From positions 1 through 64,000 of the forward strand of contig JAJEKB010018661.1 of assembly GCA_022393335.1 (NCBI GenBank): DNA of 64,000 bases, read 5' to 3'. The stretch's first letter is position 1. Every line of letters begins with the position of its first letter. Origin of the DNA: Macrotrachela quadricornifera (lineage: Eukaryota; Rotifera; Eurotatoria; Philodinida; Philodinidae). Both the position numbers and the translations under genes were made by a program. The notes beneath the pieces are model-generated. The model saw nothing but the letters and a program-made list of their open reading frames with translations. It was not told the DNA's origin and did no database searches. This document shows positions 1 to 9,141 of this stretch, piece by piece.

Positions 1-46
1 ATTCTTTATCAGTCTTTACTTAGGATGGCTTGGACAATTCCTAAAG

Positions 47-763
47 ATGGGTAGTATTTTTTGCGAGACTTTTCATTCAGGTCTAATTAAGCAGCCAGTG
101 AACACTTGGAGTAATCTAGCATTTGTGGCTGTGGGACTTTTCGCTGCCTGGTCTCTAACAAACAGAAGGTATAACTACAATCAAAATAGGTTTACGCAAG
201 ATCAGTTCTATGGTACTTTATTTTGTTGCGTAACGGTGTTGATGGGATCAGGATCCATGGCTCTACATGCATCAGGCTCCTATTTGGGTGGTGTCTTCGA
301 TAGACAGTCTATGCATCTTATCGCTTCATTTACGGTGTCTTACGCAGCACTTCGCTTGTTTCTTTTACAATCTCTACATTTTGCGCTCATTTTTTTGTTT
401 GTTTTCATCACAAGTACATGGATTGATATACAATCATACATACCTCTTATCGTTAATTCTTCAGGCAATACAATCTTCGTATTTTATGTTCTTGTCACTG
501 CACTTTTTGAATTTCTTTATGTCATTCTTCGAAAAGTACACTATTCTACTATCTGGATATACCTTACCATTTGTTCATTGTCATTATCCGTATGTATTTG
601 GAAGATGTCACTTACCGGCGGTCCGTGGTGTAATCCAAATTCAATTATTCAGGGCCATGCGCTCTGGCATATTCTCGATGCGTTTTCATTGTATTGTTTA
701 TTCAGGTTTTACATCTCGGAAGACTATGAACCAATATTAAAAGAAAGTTTATGTAATGTATAA
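47..763 (+). CDS. Ceramidase-like seven-pass membrane protein (CREST superfamily), probably of bacterial type
   Basis: Single uninterrupted frame of 238 codons encoding a very hydrophobic protein with about six to seven membrane segments. Visible landmarks are FCE near residue 5, QPVNTWSNLAFV near 16-27, GSGSMALHASGSYLGG near 67-82 followed by DRQSM, and QGHALWHILDAFSLY near the C-terminus. In the ceramidase/CREST family the conserved Asp and His residues in these blocks bind the catalytic zinc that hydrolyses ceramide amide bonds. The spacing and the HAS-x-GG-x-x-D-x-x-SM block look more like the bacterial 'ceramidase domain' proteins than animal ACER1-3, and there is no intron, unlike every conserved gene further right. 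The frame stays open upstream to position 2, so the true start may lie further 5' or outside the window. Horizontal acquisition is inferred; substrate is unknown. Confidence 0.72.
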   Translation: MGSIFCETFHSGLIKQPVNTWSNLAFVAVGLFAAWSLTNRRYNYNQNRFTQDQFYGTLFCCVTVLMGSGSMALHASGSYLGGVFDRQSMHLIASFTVSYAALRLFLLQSLHFALIFLFVFITSTWIDIQSYIPLIVNSSGNTIFVFYVLVTALFEFLYVILRKVHYSTIWIYLTICSLSLSVCIWKMSLTGGPWCNPNSIIQGHALWHILDAFSLYCLFRFYISEDYEPILKESLCNV

Positions 764-2546
764 GAAATTTAGAAATCACTCAAAATTCAAGATTGAATGA
801 ATTAAGCCGAAACACTTATTTTTATTCAAGTATTTCTTTTAATAAACTTCGTGATTTCTCTAGAAATCAAAGCACAATAAAGATGACTCAAAAGTGAACA
901 ATCTCTTCAATTGGTTTCTCAAAAATCGATAAAACTTTACCAGTTTATAGTCCTATTCGAGACATGTCGTCCTCAAGATTTCAGGTGCTGAATATTTTGT
1001 TTGTCAGAAAAACAAATCTTTTTTCAGATACCCAGGCATCTTAGTTGGTCGTCCTGGGATCATTAAAAAGCAAACAAAAATTAAGGCATTGCTACTAGTT
1101 AAAAGATGAGTATTTTTCCTTAATGCTACAAAACTAACTATGAAAAAATTCCAGTATCTGTTATATTGCATACAGCATGAAAAGTTATAGAAGCAATCAA
1201 TTTTGCTGATCCTAATACTCGTTTCAAGTCATATCAGAACAAATTTATAATATGTTTTAGCTTTAAAACATGACAATACACATGAAATTTTATTAATGAG
1301 TTGTGATGTACAAAGCATTTCCTCCTGTTAGAAAATAGTCCCATCTAAAAATTAGTTAGTTAACCTGATGTTGGAGCTCTGTATTAGGACAGACTAGTGT
1401 ATAGATTATTACGCAATATAGAATTTTGGATCGTTGCAATTTTTATCAATCAACTAACGCACACAACGAAATTTTTGCTTTTACATCGATTTATTTTGAT
1501 TATTTTGGAGAAATTTATCGTGTAAAACATTAGAATAAATAGATTTCGCCCGATGATCAAAGCCAATGAACGAGATCCTTGAGCAAGATCAGAACTACAT
1601 TCTAAAACATAAACAAAGCTTATGATAAAAACTTATCATAATTATTCCATTAATAAAACTCGAATTGTTAAGTACAATGTTCTTATCCGCATGATAATTT
1701 CAACTACTAAGGCCATCAGAACAGTCCATTTTTGTCTCTCAAATCTTCGATAAAAACATAAGATTGTCTGTGCATAGTCAAACAAATTCCTAATCAAACG
1801 TTAAATATGAATGGTGGAGGCTTAGAATCTTACAAAAAAAATGGAAAATCTCTTCCCTCTTCCCAATGATTATTTTCTCCAAAAATTTGGCAAAGGCGTT
1901 TTTCCACCAAACACAGACGTACTTCATTTCAAGCAAGAGCACAAGTAATAGCATCAATACTTTTCTTTGGTTACTGTTCGCACAGCATCGGAATTCTTTC
2001 GACTTGTTCTTTTTTTCAAACGGTTCAAAACGACTGGTCCACACGAAACGCATCTGAATGCGTAAACTATTCTGTTTCGCAAGGAAAACCAAGGAGAAAA
2101 GACCAAGAATTCAGTTGTAAAGCCTCAGGAAATCTCGATGTTTCCAGACATCTCTCAAAGTTTCCAAAAAAATGGAAGTCAAGTTTGTTGAAATCTTTTC
2201 ACGAAAGAAACAACGGACTTCAAAAGAGTCCTGCGACTCCAGAAGACTTAAAGAGACTTCATTGATAAGACTTGCAGCGCTCAAAAGACTTTCTAAGACT
2301 TCAAAACTTCGTGGAACTTAACAATCGAACTCATACTTGCAAGAAGAAACAGTAGATTTCAAGATCTCTAAAGCTCTCGAAAGACTTGAACAGACTTCAC
2401 AGAGCTTCATTAGGCTTTATGAGCGAAGTCTTCATTGTTTCTCATTGTATGGTTGTTTCCCCCTTAAATATGTTAACGTTTTGTGAAAATTTGTAGTCTC
2501 TATTGTTGTCTCTTAATGGCACTCACCATCTTTTTTGAAGCATCTA
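764..2546. other. Intergenic, no gene recognised
   Basis: AT-rich DNA between the ceramidase-like gene and the mariner element. The short frames here (for example 1790-2092 minus) have no recognisable domain and biased composition. The only structure seen is the AGACTT-rich stretch listed separately. Confidence 0.5.
2155..2425. repeat. Degenerate AGACTT-type short repeat
   Basis: The hexamer AGACTT and near variants (AAGACTT, AGACTTC, CAAAAGACT) recur more than ten times in about 270 nt, irregularly spaced. It looks like an old cryptic satellite. No frame is conserved across units. Confidence 0.45.
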
Positions 2547-2932
2547 TAATTTATGCAATCATCACAACCATCCAACTTTTTCAAAAACCCTATAAGTTAC
2601 CCTTACAATCACCCACTTTAATAGAGTCTTAGAAAAAAATAGACCGTCAACAAAGACCAAAAACTTCTTTGGCGCCCACCCCTCAACACAACCACATAGA
2701 ATCTCTCTTACATTCCTGGCAAACATCTGAACGTGTCATTACAACTACCTATAGAACTATGTCATTTTTTGATTAGTATATGATTGAATTGGTTTTACAA
2801 GGATATTTCTCTATAAAACATCTCATTATATGATCGAAAATCCATTAAACTAGTGAAAATTTACATAAAAATGAAAAAAACACACAGAAAAAGACAAAGA
2901 CTGTTGAATAAGGATGCTAAAAACATCAAATA
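2547..2932. repeat. Left long inverted arm of mariner-like element
   Basis: Pairs with 5493-5816 in inverted orientation. Shared blocks include TGCAATCATC at the outer end and the stretch ending CATCAAATA at the inner end. The copies differ at many positions, so the element is old. Confidence 0.7.
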
Positions 2933-3223
2933 CACCCAAATGAGATGATCTAACAGTAAGAAAAAAAATTATAATTCGATCTCTTATATGCGAATGAAAA
3001 TATCTTCTCAATTATTTAAACCTGAAAACACTAAAATTTAATGAAAAGTATCTGAAGATGCACTGTAAAATTTCATAAAATTGTACCATGCATTCTCAAA
3101 TATTTTTCACTAAGATTTAATGTTTTGAGGTTTAAATAATTGAGAAAATATTCTCATTCGCATATCAGATATCGGATTATAGTTTTCTCCTACTTTTAGG
3201 TCATCCAATTTGGATTTATTAAA
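2927..3223. repeat. Hairpin element, arms about 118 nt
   Basis: Positions 2927-3043 pair with 3104-3223. A shared core is TTCTCAATTATTTAAACCT on the left and its complement on the right, with about 60 nt of loop. It starts where the left mariner arm stops, so it may be a small MITE that landed inside the element, or part of the element's original subterminal structure. Confidence 0.65.
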
Positions 3224-3374
3224 TCTTCAACAAAGTTCTTACATTTTTTTAAAAATTTTCTAAAGTATTCGAGAAAATTCCAGAAGTTTCCATGCTAAGG
3301 GTATATAAAGGAAATGTGGATATCTTTCGAATGATAATGAAGCCATCCATTTGAATGTTGAACATGGACTGAAA

Positions 3375-5421
3375 ATGAATTTTTCATGTAATGAGACTGA
3401 AGTGCTTCTACTTCATGGATTGCGCCTGACGAGGGAACCTCCCGAAGTGTCCCCCTCCGATTTCGATGAAATTTTGTCTGAAGATACTACATAGTGCTCT
3501 TATAAAAACCTCAAAAGGATTTGAGTTGATAAGCATTCCTTCAATAGTTATAACGGTATCATTTTTGCTATTATTGAGGAAAAAGTTCACGAACACTTGC
3601 AAAAGTTTTAATTTTTGGAAGTGACTACGACGTTTTTGCTCAATCTAGCATTACTCATTTGATAGATGTTTTCAAAAGCTACAAAGTCACATATTTTCCA
3701 AAGCTAAAAAAATGTGGCCATATAAAAAATTTCTGAATGCACTATGTTTGGGATGCATTTTTTTGTTATTTTCATTAATATTTAATGCATTTCGATCAGA
3801 AAAAGTTCAATTTAAGTTCAAAATAATATGATATTCGGAATCAGCATAAAAAACTGAGTCGATATATGTATCATTCAAAACTTTTTTGAAGCTTTTTTCT
3901 CATTTAAAAATTTTCGCCCTGGTCCCCCACAGGATTCGGCCGAAAAATGAAAACTTTGTAGGGGACCAGGGCGAAAATTTTTAAATGAGAAAAAAGCTTC
4001 AAAAAAGTTTTGAATGATACATATATCGACTCAGTTTTTTATGCTGATTCCGAATATCATATTATTTTGAACTTAAATTGAACTTTTTCTGATCGAAATG
4101 CATTAAATATTAATGAAAATAACAAAAAAATGCATCCCAAACATAGTGCATTCAGAAATTTTTTATATGGCCACATTTTTTTAGCTTTGGAAAATATGTG
4201 ACTTTGTAGCTTTTGAAAATATCTATCAAATGAGTAATGCTAGATTGAGCAAAAACGTCGTAGTCACTTCCAAAAATTAAAACTTTTGCAAGTGTTCGTG
4301 AACTTTTTCCTCAATAATAGCAAAAATGATACCGTTATAACTATTGAAGGAATGCTTATCAACTCAAATCCTTTTGAGGTTTTTATAAGAGCACTATGTA
4401 GTATCTTCAGACAAAATTTCATCGAAATCGGAGGGGGACACTTCGGGAGGTTCCCTCGTGAGTCATAAAGGAATGGAAGCAGCCAACAACATATGCAGTA
4501 CGACGGGCGAGGATGTACTCTCCATTCGTACAGCACAACGTTGGTTTAATCGCTTTAGGAACGTCAATTTTAAACCCGACTATTTGCCTCACTCTAATGG
4601 ACTACTGGAATACGATGTGGTTCTCTTCAGGAAGCTTATTGAGGAAGATCTTCGATTGACTTTAAAATATTTATCAGAGTAGCTTGGGTACTCTCATATC
4701 GAGATGAAAAAATATCAGAAAGAAATAGACAAGACATGAAAATATGAAGTATGGATACCCTTCGAGTAATTACCACATCTGCATCAGCACAAGGTTAATG
4801 CTTGTATCGATATAACGACATCCCAGCGCAACTATCAATAGCACCGTAATCTTATTACTGGCGATACAGAGTGGATGTTGTTTCCTAGCTACATGCACAG
4901 ATGCCAGTGATTGGCAACTGGTCAAACAGGTATAGCAACATTCAAGACTGATTCACATTCCAAGAAGGTGATGCTGAGCGTTTGGTGGTGGATCAGATGG
5001 ATTATTCAGTGGGAAATTCTTCCAAGTGGTGTGCATCATCACTGCTAATCTTTACTGTCAGCAAACGGACCGGGTTATCGAAAAGCTCAAGAGAAAACAG
5101 AATTGAACTTTTTGTTTGCCTGATAACATGAGACTTCATGTTGCAAAGTCGATGCACGAAAAATTACTGAAGCTTAGATGAATTACTGTTCCTTATCCGC
5201 CTTATTCTCTTAGTATGGCTCCAACAGACTGTCATTTCTTTCGTTCTCTTTCTAATTATTTGCATGAGAAAAAGTTTGGCAATGAGCATGGCGTCAAAAT
5301 GGAACTCGTCAACTTTTTCGGTCAAAAATCTCAGTACTTGTACGAACCCGGGATCCTATCCCCCTCGGAGTGCTAGTGACAAGTCATAGATAGCAGTGGT
5401 GTATATATAATTAACAGCTAG
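3375..5421 (+). pseudogene. Mariner-family transposase pseudogene, split by a palindromic insertion
   Basis: The frame opens at 3375 with MNFSCNETEVLLLHGLRL, is interrupted at 3430 by the palindrome, and resumes at 4459 with SHKGMEAANNIC and then VLSIRTAQRWFNRFR, the helix-turn-helix region of mariner/SETMAR-type transposases. Further blocks appear in shifting frames: GDTEWMLF (first catalytic Asp region), SKKVMLSVWW, PPYSLSMAPTDCHFFRSL (third acidic region, here with Asp as in the mariner DD34D signature) and the C-terminal VIDSSGVYI before a stop at 5419-5421. There are many stops and frameshifts (for example at 4681), so no functional enzyme is made. It is recognised from family motifs, without a database search. 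Confidence 0.85.
3430..4458. mobile_element. 1,029-bp near-perfect palindromic (foldback) element inside the mariner gene
   Basis: Left arm 3430-3927 and right arm 3961-4458 are reverse complements with only rare mismatches (for example GATGTT versus GATATT near 3670), around a 33-nt loop. Both ends read CGAGGGAACC outward-in. TGA precedes the left end (3427-3429) and follows the right end (4459-4461), consistent with a 3-bp target duplication. Taking the element and one TGA out reconnects the mariner reading frame exactly. Both arms contain the same open frame (3408-3602 minus, 4286-4468 plus), a consequence of the palindrome; it resembles no protein I know. No transposase is encoded, so it would be non-autonomous. 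Confidence 0.85.
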
Positions 5422-5492
5422 TTGTACTATTTGAGTTGAAAAATGAAAGTAAAAGTTTTGAACAAAACGCATAAACTTTCTTTACAACCTAA

Positions 5493-5816
5493 TATTTGAT
5501 GTTTTCTATCATCTTCATTCAACAGTCATTGTCTTTTTCTGTGTTTTCCTCATTTTTATGTAAGTTTTCACTAATTTAATGGATTTTCAACCATATACTA
5601 ATAAAAAATTACATAGTTCTGTGGGTAATGGTAACGACATGTTCAGGCGTTTGCCAGGGATATAAAAGAGATTCCAGGTAGTTGTGTTGGAGGGGATAAG
5701 TTTTTAGTCTTTGTTGATGGTCTATTTTTTCTAGGACTCTTTCAAAGAGGGTGATTGTAAGGATAATTTATATGGTATCTGAAAAAGTGGAGTGGTTGCG
5801 ATGATTGCACAAATCA
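5493..5816. repeat. Right long inverted arm of mariner-like element
   Basis: Inverted partner of 2547-2932. It begins about 70 nt after the transposase stop codon, as expected for a terminal arm. Confidence 0.7.
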
Positions 5817-5881
5817 CAAACACATTTTTTTTTGACTACTCTTAGTTTTCGAAAAGTATATAATTGATCTCTTTGGAAATA

Positions 5882-6229
5882 CCAAGGGGGAAAGTGCTGG
5901 CACCTAGTACCCTGGCACCTCAGCACCTTCAGCACCCGCAGCGCATTTCACTATGAGCACCTTCGGCGCCTTCAGCACCTTCAACGACTTTTCTACTATT
6001 TTAACTGTTTTTCTCAGCACCTTGTGGTGGAATTTAAAGAACGGAATCAAGACGTCATATTTTACCGCAGGGTGCTGAAAAAAGTAGTTAAAATAGTGGA
6101 AAAGTCGTTGAAGATGCTGAAGGCGCCGAAGGTGCTCATAGTGAAATGCGCTACGGGTGCTGAAGATGCTGAGGTGTCGAGCAGGTGCTGAGGTGCCAGG
6201 GTGCTGGGTGCCAGCACTTTCCCCCTTGG
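5882..6229. repeat. GC-richer inverted repeat built of AGGTGCTGA-like words
   Basis: Ends are CCAAGGGGGAAAGTGCTGG (5882-5900) and its exact complement (6211-6229). Arms of about 140-150 nt close on a loop near 6023-6067. Within each arm the word AGGTGCTGA (or CAGCACCTT) recurs, so the arm itself looks derived from a short tandem repeat. Clearly higher GC than its surroundings. It lies just outside the mariner element. Minus-strand frame 6062-6295 is a by-product. Confidence 0.75.
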
Positions 6230-7012
6230 AAAATTCTTCCTACATTGAGAAGACCCGTACTTTACACTAACCCAAATAAAAGAAAAATATTTCACTAAAG
6301 TTCCTATGAAAAAATTGGTTTTTGAGGTTTTCTAATTCTGTAACAGTAAACTATTTAGGATCGAATGACCTTCCTAATTGATAATGATACATGAGTGTAT
6401 TAGGCTTTATACCTAGCTCAATATTGCTATTTTCGTCAAAAAAGAGGAAGTATCCTTAAAGTCTCTTGAAGCCTTACAGTTCTCTGATTTCTATTGATTT
6501 CCTCTCATAATACTTCTTTTAAAAGTTCTCTGTTATAACTATTCGAAAATTTTTCGTTGTAATAGCTATCAAAAATGTTTCGGGTGAAAACGTTTTTTAA
6601 AAATCTCCCCACCCACGTGGGTGTATATGAGAAAGATTCTATGTCTCTTATACCATGCAAAAACAGCATGAAAATGAACACAATATTACTTAATATACAG
6701 CAGTATTTTCATAATTTAATGTAGAATAAAATAGAGTTTTTTGCATTCCTACATGATATGTGACTTTACATTTATTGAGTATGATATTAATTTTACATAA
6801 CTACGTAATTCTGTCAGATATGACTATTTTATATATTTCTTCTAAACACGCTATACTCTTCATTGTAGACAAACATTAATTATCAATTCATTTATTCACA
6901 ATTAGAACTGTTGAAATCATCGAAAAAAGTGGTGCAACATGATGGAAGCACTGTGACAAAGCGCTTCAATTCTTCGACTCGACATTTTTGTAAGTAGACA
7001 TTACCAGAAGCG
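6230..7012. other. Intergenic, nothing recognised
   Basis: AT-rich sequence without convincing frame, RNA gene or strong repeat. A short palindrome CCCACGTGGG lies near 6610. Confidence 0.45.
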
Positions 7013-8240
7013 TTGTTGTTCGTTGGTCCTTTGCTTCGCTCACTCATGTCAGGCGCTCTTATGATTATCATTACTTTTCATCATCAAAATATTTCAGATC
7101 AACAACGTCTTAAAGATCGACAACTAACATATGAACAATATAAAAGAATCACTGGTGATAGATTTCTTGATGCTGCTTTAATCACTTATTTGAACGATAT
7201 TGCTATTCTAGTAAAGAATAATAATGGAATACTAACGGCCGATCTGACGGTAACTATAATTGCGACAGACAAAAACGTTGACTGCTATTCGACGACTTGA
7301 TACTTTTTCGTAGCACCTATCCTGTTCGATTTCTTTATGGCGTTAAGCAATTGATTACTAGTGCTAATCCACTCGATTTTTCCGATGTGCAGTTGAACGA
7401 AGTAAATTCCAGTAGTATCAAGATTTTTCATTTGTCGGCGTTCTTTTACGCAACACTCCGTTCTCTTATCTAGAGTTCATGAATGCTAATTTTAGTGGTG
7501 TAGATCTTACTGAAGCTCGATTCGATAAAAGTAAATTGAATAATGCTGACATATCACGTAGTAGTATTGTACGAACTGATTTCTTGGATAACCAGCTCAT
7601 CAATACTAATTCTTGTTTTACACACTCATGTCATGCATTATTCCAGAATGTAGAAGCAATATGGAATTCGCTAATTTCATAGGATGTGATTGTAAAAATG
7701 TTACTTTCATAGGAACACAGTTGAAAAAAGCGAACTTCATCAGAGCTCATGTAAGCCGGTCTGACTTTTATGATGCACATCTTTGGTGAGTGAATTTCCT
7801 TTTATGCTTATCTTGCTAATACTAACTTTGCTAGTGCACGATTATGATTTCCCGATTTTTCTGAGAGCAATTGTGAAAATATGATATTTACTAAAGCAAG
7901 TCTGATGGAATTTCGTTTTATTCAAGCTAAATCGAAAGATGTCGATTATTCGAATCTCAACATGAGTGATGTCGACTTCAGGGATGCTGATTTGACACTA
8001 GCCATACTATTTTTATACTAAACTAAATAATGCAAAATTTAATACGAGTATTGTAATGATGACAAATTTCTCATTTACTTTAATGCAGAATACTTTTATT
8101 TCGGATGAACGATTATTTAATGCATTTTCTCATCCATGCACAGTACTACTCAGTAGTACAATAACGAGCGATGATCGCAATACATTATATGATGGACATG
8201 CCAATTGTAATTTAACATCATTAAATGATCATTGAAAAAT
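7013..8240 (+). pseudogene. Pentapeptide-repeat membrane protein, decayed
   Basis: The start has a hydrophobic segment (SGALMIIITF) followed by a Q/K/R-rich stretch SDQQRLKDRQLTYEQYKR and a helical domain. The frame then shifts: KTLTAIRRLDTF is read in one frame near 7270 and VRFLYGVKQLI plus NPLDFSDVQLNEV in another. From 7479 typical pentapeptide repeats follow (ANFSGVDLTEARFDKSKLNNA), and more appear in shifted frames to about 8000 (FTKASLMEFRFIQAKS, MSDVDFRDADLT). At least four frameshifts or stops break it. Pentapeptide repeats fold as a right-handed beta-helix. I recall families with this Q-rich, KTLT-x-x-RQLD, then pentapeptide order from bdelloid rotifers, function unknown. Exact ends are uncertain. 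Confidence 0.7.
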
Positions 8241-9141
8241 ATTTCCATCAGATGCTATTGTTATTTTACTTAAATGTTACTTTCCACAAGATTGAGTATT
8301 TGTTAATCGATTAAATGATTCTAGTTCTATGTCTCAACGAGTTAATCTGACAAAATACAAACCATTTGCATTTATGATCATCAAGATCGGTTAATTTAGG
8401 TCGGCAATTTCATACAAGGTAAGACAAATTTTATTTTTAAGAGAACTTTAACATGATGTTCTTTAAGAATGTGATTTTCTCACATTACGAGCACAATATA
8501 TCACTTATCAACCAAAAATAACAGCCGAGATGACCTCTCGAGTTCTTTAATATTAAATTCGGCAAATTCAATGTTTTTCTATTCTATTTTAAATAGATTT
8601 TGTGAACATGTAGTATAAAGTGTATGTGTGTCAGGTATTTAACATAAGATAGTCATATCGTTCACAATCATTTCTTATTACGTCCGAAATAGAAAATTTC
8701 TAATAAATACGTTATTATTAAAATTATAAATAAATAATAAAAAAAAATCAATCGTCTACATAATTGCATTCATTATCAAAGTTTACAACTATTTCGGAAA
8801 CTATCCAATTATTTAATGGAAGTTTGTTCAAATCTCCTAGGATGTTAGTTATTTTGCATAATAATTAATATTAATTTATTTGTCCTATAACTCTATTCAT
8901 TCAAATCCAATATTAGATTGCATTTGAAATATTTGTATAAATATTATTTTCAAAAAAAAAATGAAAGAAAAAATTGCAGATTAATTAAATATATATTCTT
9001 ATTAGAAGTCAAGTGAATTTAATCAATACTTATTCAACAGATGATATAGATAAATAAATAAATAAATATATATATATATAAAACAAAAAAAAAAAGTAAA
9101 ATTTTGTATTTCTATAAGATTATTTAAATTTTTCTTTGTTC
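8241..9141. other. Intergenic, 3' flank of the GABA-B receptor gene
   Basis: Very AT-rich with A-runs and (TA)n near 9060-9080. No gene seen. Confidence 0.45.

Larger units (their letters stand above)
2547..5816 (+). mobile_element. Dead mariner-like DNA transposon with long terminal inverted repeats and nested insertions
   Basis: Two inverted arms (2547-2932 and 5493-5816) flank a broken mariner/Tc1-type transposase on the plus strand. Comparing the left arm with the reverse complement of the right arm by eye gives strong collinear similarity over about 320 nt; the left arm has an extra stretch of about 50 nt. Removing the 1,029-bp palindrome and the roughly 300-bp hairpin nested inside leaves an element of about 1.9 kb. 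Typical mariners have terminal repeats near 30 bp, so arms of over 300 bp are unusual. Outer ends are approximate because similarity fades gradually, and I could not fix a TA duplication. Confidence 0.7.

Noticed and set aside
267..740. Overlapping frame in the ceramidase-like gene
   Set aside because: Shadow frame; translation has no domain and the main frame carries clear family motifs.
1790..2092. 100-codon minus frame
   Set aside because: Composition is random, no domain, overlapped by another frame on the plus strand.
3408..4468. Conserved short protein encoded in both palindrome arms
   Set aside because: Identity between the two copies is a consequence of the palindrome itself, not independent conservation.
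4264..4536. Minus frame of 90 codons across the palindrome end
   Set aside because: Antisense of the palindrome and the mariner remnant.
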